A stretch of 6,166 nt of DNA from positions 1 to 6,166 of the forward strand of contig JAFGOZ010000655.1 in assembly GCA_016926235.1 (NCBI GenBank), given 5' to 3'. Shown piece after piece: positions 1 through 5,104 of the stretch; positions within the stretch are counted from its first letter, which is position 1; every line of letters begins with the position of its first letter. The notes under the pieces were generated by a model. The model saw only the letters and a program-made list of their open reading frames with translations. It had not been told where the DNA came from and made no database searches. A program made the translations under genes and the position numbers. Origin of the DNA: Bacteroidales bacterium. Lineage in GTDB: Bacteria > Bacteroidota > Bacteroidia > Bacteroidales > UBA10428.

Positions 1-1290
1 AATATACCAGATTCTCCCAAAATATCTTTATCTATACCATCTGTTAAAATAGAGAAAATTACGGATGGAATAGCTCAAACAATCCCGGCAAATCAGGAAA
101 TATCAACTAATTCCGGCCAAATGGCAACTCTTGTTATAAATAGCAAGCACCGAATGATTCTTAACGAAAATACCTCTCTCTCTATCAATCCGCATGTTTC
201 TGAAGAAAATATTGGTTGTACTGTAAATCTAAATTATGGAAGGATTTACACGCAAGTTGAGCATGATGGTAATCCTTGTATTGTCGAAACGGCTAATGGA
301 AAAGCAATTATAACCGGTACTACTTTTGATATCGAAGCAAACGAGTCGAAAACTACTCTTGTTGTAGCCGAAGGTAGTGTTAATTTCACCTCAGAAGTAG
401 GGAGTGTAGATGTTGTGGCAGGTTATTCTTCGGAAATCTTCGCTAAATCAGCTCCACTTCAGCCGGTACTTTGTGATACAAAGCAATTAACAGCATGGGC
501 AACTGGCTATGAATTGGAAACAACATTCGCAAAAATAGAAGCCATTTCAGATACTTTCGATATTTCAGACCTTTGGCTCACAGCTAATTCGGGGCCAATA
601 AATTTAGAGAATATCAACTACGAAACATGGATTGAGCAAAAACGTGACTGGTTCGAGAGGGAGTTTCCTTCAATTTTCCAGCTTTATGATATTCTGACAG
701 TTGAAGGAATCCAGTCTGAATATCAGGAGCTTCTATTTACATCCGGGATTCTGTGGGAATTTAAATATCCTCAAGTATCGAATAGGCAATATTCTTTTGT
801 TACATCTGATTCACTTCTAAAAGTTGCTTCCGGATATGGTTTTGATAGAGACTGGTTGAAAAAGAAAATACCTTCGATAAACAATAGTCTTACAAATAAA
901 ACGAATTTATTAACTGAACAGGAGGCATTCCAGAAGTGGATTGAGCAATTCCGGAATGCCCGAAAGACCAACAAATCCCTTGATTCGGATATATTGCTAT
1001 ATTCCCTTCATGCCGGCACATACTTAGCAAATACAAGAACGCTTATATGGTTTTATATAGCAAATGAAAAAACAGACCTCATATCGGAAAACAAAGCCAA
1101 TTTATTAGCTTTATTGCAGGATGAAGTAAATGAAGCGGAAAAGTTTAAAGAATATATTATCCGTCTGTTCACAATATCTGAAAATTGCCCCTGTGAAGAA
1201 TTCAATGAGATAATTGAGAAGGTTATTGATAGTTTAACTGAAATAATGGAAATCGAGGGAAAGGTAAAAGAATATGAAATTGGCAAATAA
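1..1290 (+). CDS. FecR-domain protein, 5'-truncated by window edge
   Basis: The frame is open from base 1, with no stop before the ATG at 121. That ATG lies inside the FecR domain, so the gene begins upstream and 429 residues are visible. Visible residues about 15-140 read as a FecR domain: VKIEKITDG, a stretch resembling 'VxxGxxIxTxxxGxATLxI', then NYGRIYTQV, VETANGKAIITGTTFDIE and TLVVAEGSVNFTS, ending in VVAGYSSEI. About 280 further residues are charged, probably helical and rich in Trp/Glu, and I do not recognise them. FecR proteins are usually membrane regulators that receive a signal and control an ECF sigma factor; in PVC bacteria FecR domains also occur in long proteins of unknown role. 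The end overlaps the next gene by 17 bp, so the two are probably co-transcribed. An upstream sigma factor gene is expected but lies outside the window. The domain call is firm; the role is inferred. Confidence 0.85.
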   Translation, partial: NIPDSPKISLSIPSVKIEKITDGIAQTIPANQEISTNSGQMATLVINSKHRMILNENTSLSINPHVSEENIGCTVNLNYGRIYTQVEHDGNPCIVETANGKAIITGTTFDIEANESKTTLVVAEGSVNFTSEVGSVDVVAGYSSEIFAKSAPLQPVLCDTKQLTAWATGYELETTFAKIEAISDTFDISDLWLTANSGPINLENINYETWIEQKRDWFEREFPSIFQLYDILTVEGIQSEYQELLFTSGILWEFKYPQVSNRQYSFVTSDSLLKVASGYGFDRDWLKKKIPSINNSLTNKTNLLTEQEAFQKWIEQFRNARKTNKSLDSDILLYSLHAGTYLANTRTLIWFYIANEKTDLISENKANLLALLQDEVNEAEKFKEYIIRLFTISENCPCEEFNEIIEKVIDSLTEIMEIEGKVKEYEIGK

Positions 1291-2272
1291 CATACTTCTA
1301 AGAATACTTGGGATATTATTGCTAACTGCAGCGGTTTTAAAAGGTTGGCAAATAATGAATGAACCTCTTGCTAATAATAATATCTTCTCAAGTAGATGGT
1401 ATCATATCATGATTGTTGAATTTGAGCTTGCTATGGGAATATGGTTAGTCTCTGGATTATTAAAGAAAACCGCATGGTTAGTTACATTGGGTTTGTTTTC
1501 AATGTTTTCTGTAATAACTTTGTATAAAGGTATTACAGGCTATGCGTCCTGCGGCTGCTTCGGCCAGGTACATGTAAATCCCTGGATAACGCTCTTTGCA
1601 GTAGATTTGCCTGCTGTAATAGCTTTGCTTATATTCAAGCCGCAGTTTTCTTTGAAATCTATACGTTATTTACCCAAAGCATTGTTATCATTATTTATTG
1701 CATTTCTCGCATTTCCACAAAAGCGAAAATCCATAAGACTTCTCACAAATGAGTTTATTCATCCTTTACCGTCTATACCGCATTTTGCGATTACTATGTT
1801 TTTAGGTATTTTGATTCTTGGTGTAACTACGCCTATTTTAGCTCTTAATGAGCCAGCTGTTGTTACTTCTAAATATGAAGTTTTGGAACCTGAAACCTGG
1901 GTAGGTAAGGAATTACCAATTTTGGATAATATAGATATAGCTGATACATTGAAAAAAGGTATATGGCTGATTCTGCTTTATCATCATGATTGCCCTGATT
2001 GCGCCAGAGCGATTCCTGAGTATGAGAAAATTGCAAGAGATTTGGAAGGTAATGCAGATTTTATGCAGATTGCTTTAATAGCCGTACCTCCTTATGGCAG
2101 GGGACCTGTCAGTGAAAACTCGCCGTGCAAACTTGGTAAATTGAATGAAGTAAAGGAATGGTTTGTAACGACTCCGGCTGTTGCATTGCTAAAAAATGGA
2201 AAAGTTTCAAAAGCATGGGAAGAGAAAGCTCCTGATTTTGAGCAAATAATTGAGGTTTTCGCAAAAAAATGA
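1274..2272 (+). CDS. MauE/DoxX-like membrane protein fused to thioredoxin-like domain
   Basis: This 332-aa protein has two parts. Residues 1-122 form a four-helix membrane unit (about 8-25, 45-63, 67-86, 103-121) with the motif ASCGCFG (C93, C95) followed by VNPW, typical of MauE/DoxX redox-associated proteins. A Lys/Arg-rich stretch (127-155) probably stays cytoplasmic, and a helix at 171-190 then leads out, which would place the C-terminal domain (about 205-332) outside the membrane. That domain is thioredoxin-like: LILLYHHDCPDC with C240 and C243, and TTPAVALLKNGKV with the expected cis-proline at P301; a further Cys is C285. MauE and MauD are separate proteins in methylamine dehydrogenase maturation, where they serve disulfide formation; here both functions appear in one chain. 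The start has AAAGG (1260-1264) nine bases upstream and overlaps the FecR gene by 17 bp. The likely substrate is the Cys-rich product of the next gene; that link is inference from position. Confidence 0.85.
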   Translation: MKLANNILLRILGILLLTAAVLKGWQIMNEPLANNNIFSSRWYHIMIVEFELAMGIWLVSGLLKKTAWLVTLGLFSMFSVITLYKGITGYASCGCFGQVHVNPWITLFAVDLPAVIALLIFKPQFSLKSIRYLPKALLSLFIAFLAFPQKRKSIRLLTNEFIHPLPSIPHFAITMFLGILILGVTTPILALNEPAVVTSKYEVLEPETWVGKELPILDNIDIADTLKKGIWLILLYHHDCPDCARAIPEYEKIARDLEGNADFMQIALIAVPPYGRGPVSENSPCKLGKLNEVKEWFVTTPAVALLKNGKVSKAWEEKAPDFEQIIEVFAKK

Positions 2273-2283
2273 AAAATTTTATA

Positions 2284-2297
2284 AAAATCGCGATTTT
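2284..2297. promoter_or_regulatory. 14-bp perfect palindrome in precursor leader
   Basis: AAAATCGCGATTTT is an uninterrupted palindrome 11 bp after the stop of the MauE-thioredoxin gene and about 150 bp before the precursor gene. It has no room for a hairpin loop unless the centre opens, so a dimeric protein-binding site is the more natural reading. Its last four bases also begin a second inverted repeat, TTTTGTT-ATC-AACAAAA (2294-2310), so the two structures would exclude each other in RNA. Either could be chance in AT-rich DNA. Confidence 0.3.
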
Positions 2298-2355
2298 GTT
2301 ATCAACAAAACTATTCTTTGATGCGCCTTTGTTTGATTGAAAGGAGGTGAGAGAA

Positions 2356-2385
2356 ATGATGTTGGAATTATTGGATGATTGGTAA
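2356..2385 (+). CDS. Nine-codon mini-ORF with near-consensus ribosome binding site
   Basis: The reading frame encodes MMLELLDDW and then TAA. It is preceded by AAGGAGGTGA (2341-2350); AGGAGG sits eight bases before the ATG, the strongest Shine-Dalgarno in the window. Bases 2326-2330 (CCTTT) can pair with 2340-2344 (AAAGG), which could partly hide this site. The ORF lies in the 172-bp gap before the Cys-rich precursor gene, so it may be a leader peptide, a very short real peptide, or the remnant of a decayed gene. There is no run of one regulatory codon such as classical attenuator peptides have; a single Trp ends it. An overlapping nine-codon frame (2375-2404, MIGKKSYNI) has no ribosome site of its own. 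Function unknown; the binding site is the only strong evidence. Confidence 0.35.
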   Translation: MMLELLDDW

Positions 2386-2398
2386 AAAAAGTTATAAC
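2371..2398 (+). promoter_or_regulatory. Weak candidate sigma-70-type promoter for precursor gene
   Basis: TATAAC at 2393-2398 matches the -10 consensus at five of six positions. The best partner is TTGGAT at 2371-2376, which matches the -35 consensus at only three positions, with 16 bp spacing. Transcription would start near 2405 and give a leader of about 40 nt that excludes the mini-ORF at 2356. A separate promoter makes sense because precursors are usually needed in excess over their processing enzymes, but the sequence match alone is poor. Confidence 0.2.
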
Positions 2399-2431
2399 AT
2401 TTAGAAAATTTAATAAAAAACTCAATTGAAT

Positions 2432-2438
2432 AAAGGAG
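2432..2438 (+). promoter_or_regulatory. Ribosome binding site of the precursor gene
   Basis: AAAGGAG lies six bases before the ATG at 2445. It fixes the start of the Cys-rich precursor and shows that this small ORF is translated independently of the mini-ORF upstream. Confidence 0.75.
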
Positions 2439-2444
2439 ATAGAT

Positions 2445-2837
2445 ATGAAGTTATTAAAGAAAATTAGTTGTTTTGTAATTGTAACAATAAGTATAGTTGC
2501 TTTTGCCATGATGCAACCTGTGAGTTCAGGCTCTGAATGGAAGACACTTTCACAAGCAGAAATGAATACTATAGCTGGAGGCATGTGCGATCAACATTGT
2601 AGTGATGCATGGTGTACCGGATGGACGTGTGATCCTTATTGGGGAAGGGCCGTAGGTGGCGGAGGAACTGGTAGAGCATGTCAAAGTTCATCAATAGCCA
2701 CATATTGTGACGATGCAAGTGATGTATGGTGTCTTGATTGGTACTGGTCATGTAACGCAGGATGTACGGTTTGTTCCGGATACAAAAGCTATACTGTTGG
2801 CGATAGTTGTTTTTCTTCTGGTTCAGGTTCGTGGTAA
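2445..2837 (+). CDS. Cys/Trp-rich peptide precursor with Sec signal and double-glycine leader
   Basis: This 130-aa product has three parts. Residues 1-28 are a Sec-type signal: MKLLKK, then a hydrophobic stretch to about V26. Residues 35-46, LSQAEMNTIAGG, match the double-glycine leader of bacteriocin-type precursors (LSxxExxxIxGG). Residues 47-130 are the core, with 11 Cys (48, 52, 57, 62, 79, 88, 96, 103, 107, 110, 122), 7 Trp, 8 Asp and no Glu, a Gly run at 71-74, and a Ser/Gly tail ending in Trp. The core is acidic (about -5 by count). SDAWCTGW (53-60) and SDVWCLDW (92-99) look like an internal duplication. C39 peptidases cut after GlyGly, and such an enzyme is encoded at 4266. The MauE-thioredoxin gene upstream suits a disulfide-rich product. 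The final activity (bacteriocin, signal, surface component) cannot be told. I do not recognise a named family for the core. Confidence 0.85.
   Translation: MKLLKKISCFVIVTISIVAFAMMQPVSSGSEWKTLSQAEMNTIAGGMCDQHCSDAWCTGWTCDPYWGRAVGGGGTGRACQSSSIATYCDDASDVWCLDWYWSCNAGCTVCSGYKSYTVGDSCFSSGSGSW
2601..2732 (+). repeat. Diverged internal repeat in the precursor gene (units 2601-2615 and 2718-2732)
   Basis: AGTGATGCATGGTGT (2601-2615) and AGTGATGTATGGTGT (2718-2732) differ at one base and are in the same reading frame, 117 bp apart. They encode SDAWC and SDVWC, each followed two residues later by Trp. This points to duplication of a Cys/Trp module inside the core, although similarity outside these units is limited. 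Confidence 0.55.
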
Positions 2838-2867
2838 TGTCGAAGAATATTGATTTGATTTTGAAAA

Positions 2868-2895
2868 GGGCCTTCGAATTAATTTTCGAAGGCCC
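2868..2895. terminator. Strong GC-rich hairpin after the precursor gene
   Basis: GGGCCTTCGAA (2868-2878) pairs perfectly with TTCGAAGGCCC (2885-2895) around a six-base TTAATT loop, 30 bp after the precursor stop. On the + strand no U-run follows (AATATTGG), so it is not a standard intrinsic terminator for the precursor mRNA. On the - strand the stem is followed by TTTTC, a short U-run, but no - strand gene needs a terminator here. It may instead be a 3'-end stabiliser or a partial attenuator that raises precursor mRNA over the downstream genes. The structure is certain; the function is inferred. Confidence 0.5.
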
Positions 2896-2955
2896 AATAT
2901 TGGAGAATCAAGGGGTATGTCTTGAGCATTGTAGAAAAATATTAAGGGGATCATA

Positions 2956-4269
2956 ATGAAAAAGGTAAATATTTTGTATGTATCTAAATTAATTAAATAT
3001 ATTTCTGTTTATTTGGAATATATCTTTCTTTCATTGATTATTTCATTTACATTATTAACTCTATCTGCTTCTGCGTATGAAATAGAAAATACAACCAAGG
3101 AAACAGAAGTAATATACAATTCATTTTTATATCAACGTTCATTTATTAAAAATGTATACTTTAAAGCCTATTGCGTACAGCCTCACTTTAAAGCAGAATC
3201 TTATAGTGAGGGTTTAATTAAAAGAGAGTTACCCACTAATTCTCAAACAAGTTCTATACTTGAGCAAGAATATAAACTTAGCAAAGATGGAAAATTCCTG
3301 ATGACAATCAATCAGTATATATCTGATTCAAAAATCCAGAGCGTTGATACAAAAACGATAGAAAAGCTAACTAAAGAAATGGGTGCGAGACATATTAGTT
3401 TTAATGGAGAGCTTTATTACTCTTATGCAGAGAACGAATCAGGTGCTACTGGAGGAATAGGATCTATATTTGCACCAGAAAATCCTTTTGATTATACAGA
3501 ACCTATGATTAAGCCGACATATTTTATGGATCAAGTATATAATGATGATATTTTGCAAATTATAAAAGAAGGGAAAGACATAACAATCACAGAAAAAAGT
3601 GACAGTATGTGGAAAATAGAATATAAAGATCCAGATTCAGAGCAATTCTATGATCTGGAGTTAGATCCAAGTCGGGATTTTATTATTACAAAGATGTCGG
3701 GATACTGGAACCGTGGGCAAGTATTCGAGAAAAATATGACGTATGGTAGTACAGAAGAAGGTTTTTACTATCTTAAAAGAGGAGTATTGTCAATCAATAA
3801 TGAAATAAAATCTATAATGGAAATAGGTGAATTTGAACTTAATGGTCCGGAAGATAATTATACCCTGGAGATTCCTATTGGAACAAGAGTAACAGATCAT
3901 ACAAAAGGAATTCCTGCGATTTATTATCAGGGACAGCCTGGAAAAACATCGGAAGAAACGGGAGATATAAGTATTTATAGTTTAACGGATTCGATAGATC
4001 GTGTTGCATTGGAAGGTCTCGAAGATATAAAAGATAAAGGTATTGAGGAAATAAAACCTCAAATCCAAGAAATAGAACCATCGTTTATTAATTATAAGTC
4101 CAATACTCCAAATGAAACAAATATTACTGGTACGAATATTAAGAATGATAACAGAAAAATAGTAATGGAATCTGCAAAATTCAGATTTGTAGTAATAATT
4201 GTAGCAATATTTTTAATGATTAGTGGTGTATATGTTTTATTCATCTATAAAAGGGGGGGGAAAGTATGA
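2956..4269 (+). CDS. Unrecognised exported protein with C-terminal membrane anchor
   Basis: This 437-aa product starts with a long signal region (KLIKYIS, then a hydrophobic stretch of about residues 22-37 and ASA/YE, suggesting cleavage after A40). It ends with a hydrophobic helix at about 410-431 followed by YKRGGKV, so the bulk should lie outside the cytoplasm, anchored at its C-terminus. The body is rich in alternating polar and hydrophobic residues, as in beta-sheet proteins. Stretches such as FYDLELDPSRDFIITKM (231-247) and DNYTLEIPIGTRVTD (300-314) remind me of LolA/RseB-like folds, but this is only an impression. A low-complexity Ile/Asn/Thr-rich linker (about 330-400) precedes the anchor. 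There is one Cys (C73). AAGGGGA lies five bases before the ATG. The stop overlaps the start of the C39 gene (ATGA), so the two are probably translated together; a partner or scaffold for the peptidase is a reasonable guess. A G8 tract lies in its last codons. Confidence 0.8.
   Translation: MKKVNILYVSKLIKYISVYLEYIFLSLIISFTLLTLSASAYEIENTTKETEVIYNSFLYQRSFIKNVYFKAYCVQPHFKAESYSEGLIKRELPTNSQTSSILEQEYKLSKDGKFLMTINQYISDSKIQSVDTKTIEKLTKEMGARHISFNGELYYSYAENESGATGGIGSIFAPENPFDYTEPMIKPTYFMDQVYNDDILQIIKEGKDITITEKSDSMWKIEYKDPDSEQFYDLELDPSRDFIITKMSGYWNRGQVFEKNMTYGSTEEGFYYLKRGVLSINNEIKSIMEIGEFELNGPEDNYTLEIPIGTRVTDHTKGIPAIYYQGQPGKTSEETGDISIYSLTDSIDRVALEGLEDIKDKGIEEIKPQIQEIEPSFINYKSNTPNETNITGTNIKNDNRKIVMESAKFRFVVIIVAIFLMISGVYVLFIYKRGGKV
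4253..4260 (+). repeat. G8 homopolymer at the 437-aa / C39 gene junction
   Basis: Eight consecutive G lie in the last codons of the 437-aa gene, five bases before the ATG of the C39 gene, and are the only G-rich sequence available as its ribosome binding site. Read with nine G, the 437-aa frame passes the TGA at 4267-4269 and continues as GAA AGT ATG ATG in the C39 frame, fusing both proteins. With seven G it runs into the third frame and stops at 4352-4354. Either a slippage site or a place where the base count could be wrong. Confidence 0.8.
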
Positions 4270-5069
4270 TGAATATTCATTGCAAGGTTTTTGGTGTATT
4301 CCTTTTTTTGTTAGGTATAATTCTGATGATTTTGGGGGGGGATTTTCTAAGTAAGAGTCAAAAATACGAAACTACACTTAAAACATATGTCTATAAGGAC
4401 ATAAGAGCTCAAGAACTTAAGGCTTTTATTGAACGAAATTGGGATTATTCAATTATACTTTCAAATGTAGCAGAAACGATTGAGAAGAAAGTCTCTTTTA
4501 GTATGGTAGAAGGTACTCCGATCAGAAAAACATTGCTGTTGCTATCAGATATATGGGGGGTGAAATTTTATTTGAAATCTCATGAAATTTATGTTTGCTT
4601 TCCAAACGAACAACCTCCCAATTATTTTTTATCTGAAGATACAGAACAAATTTATTTGCCACCTCTCCCAGTGGATATGAGTATACAATTTTCTCAGAGT
4701 AATCTTTGGTGTGGTCCCAATTGTTTGGCATTGATATCTTATGCTTTGGGACAGGTTGTATCAGTAGAAAGAGTTGCAGAACTAGCAGGTTCTGATAAAA
4801 TCAAAGGAACAACTATGTCCGGACTATGTCAAGCAGCACAGTCAATTGGTCTAAAAGCTGAGGGAAGGCGAATCTCCTTAGATGTTTTAAAAAGTATTAA
4901 TTATCCGGTTATTATTCATTTAAAGATTATAGACGGTCATTATGTTATTCTGAACAATTATAATAATGATGGAACATTTTCCATAATTGATTGTCCTTTA
5001 AAACTGATAATACCTGAAGAAGAGTTAGAAAAGGAATATACTGGATACGCTCTGTTCGTTTGGAAATGA
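4266..5069 (+). CDS. Membrane-anchored C39 peptidase with STN-like domain
   Basis: This 267-aa protein has a membrane helix at about residues 8-24. Residues about 41-112 resemble the STN (secretin/TonB short N-terminal) domain: KDIRAQELKAFIE, then KKVSFSMVEGTPIRKTLLLLSDIWGVKF and EIYVCF. Residues 138-267 form a C39 papain-like peptidase: QSNLWCGPNC gives Q144 (oxyanion) and catalytic C149, GHYVIL gives H225, and IIDCP gives D242, so the active site looks complete. C39 enzymes cleave double-glycine leaders, which suits the precursor at 2445. Usually the domain is the cytoplasmic N-terminus of an ABC exporter; here there is no transporter domain. STN domains are normally periplasmic, so this enzyme probably works outside the inner membrane; topology is inferred. 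The ATG overlaps the previous stop by 4 bp, implying coupled translation. A G8 tract in codons 23-26 makes the gene prone to frameshift. Confidence 0.85.
   Translation: MMNIHCKVFGVFLFLLGIILMILGGDFLSKSQKYETTLKTYVYKDIRAQELKAFIERNWDYSIILSNVAETIEKKVSFSMVEGTPIRKTLLLLSDIWGVKFYLKSHEIYVCFPNEQPPNYFLSEDTEQIYLPPLPVDMSIQFSQSNLWCGPNCLALISYALGQVVSVERVAELAGSDKIKGTTMSGLCQAAQSIGLKAEGRRISLDVLKSINYPVIIHLKIIDGHYVILNNYNNDGTFSIIDCPLKLIIPEEELEKEYTGYALFVWK
4334..4341 (+). repeat. G8 homopolymer within the C39 gene
   Basis: Eight G just after the membrane-helix codons encode part of MILGGDFL (codons 23-26). Losing one G gives a TAA four codons on, and gaining one gives TAA at 4352-4354, so either slip removes the whole peptidase domain. 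A third, shorter run (G6, 4555-4560) lies in the same gene. Such runs stand out in AT-rich DNA and are typical of slipped-strand phase variation, though none has been shown here. Confidence 0.7.
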
Positions 5070-5091
5070 CATAACATTATTTTGTGCTTTT

Positions 5092-5095
5092 AGGA
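5092..5095 (+). promoter_or_regulatory. Ribosome binding site deciding the DUF1573 gene start
   Basis: AGGA within TTAGGAAA lies nine bases before the ATG at 5105. An alternative in-frame GTG at 5084 has no such site upstream, and starting there would place seven extra residues before a normal lipoprotein signal. The ATG is therefore preferred. Confidence 0.6.
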
Positions 5096-5104
5096 AACTT
5101 CAAA

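Noticed and set aside
121..123. ATG at 121 as the start of the FecR gene
   Set aside because: The frame is open back to base 1 and the preceding residues (VKIEKITDG...) are part of the FecR domain, so the true start is upstream of the window.
924..960. Inverted repeat GGCATTCC...GGAATGCC inside the FecR gene
   Set aside because: The 8-bp arms are 21 bases apart within coding sequence, with no sign of function; coincidence is likely.
771..1286. Minus-strand ORFs inside the FecR gene (771-974 and 1053-1286)
   Set aside because: They lie wholly within a strong coding region and show no recognisable domain.
2375..2404. Second nine-codon ORF (MIGKKSYNI) overlapping the mini-ORF
   Set aside because: It has no ribosome binding site of its own; open frames this short are common by chance.
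2279..2584. Minus-strand ORF of 101 aa across the leader and precursor start
   Set aside because: It is antisense to a well-supported precursor gene, and its composition looks like a chance open frame.
2445..2837. Ordinary class II bacteriocin
   Set aside because: The Sec signal before the GlyGly motif, the long 84-aa acidic core and the absence of an ABC exporter do not fit that class.
3875..4731. Minus-strand ORFs within the 437-aa and C39 genes (3875-4081, 4522-4731)
   Set aside because: They are shadows of genes with clear domains or membrane features on the + strand.
5084..5086. GTG at 5084 as the start of the DUF1573 gene
   Set aside because: No ribosome binding site precedes it, while AGGA lies nine bases before the ATG at 5105 and that start gives a normal lipoprotein signal.
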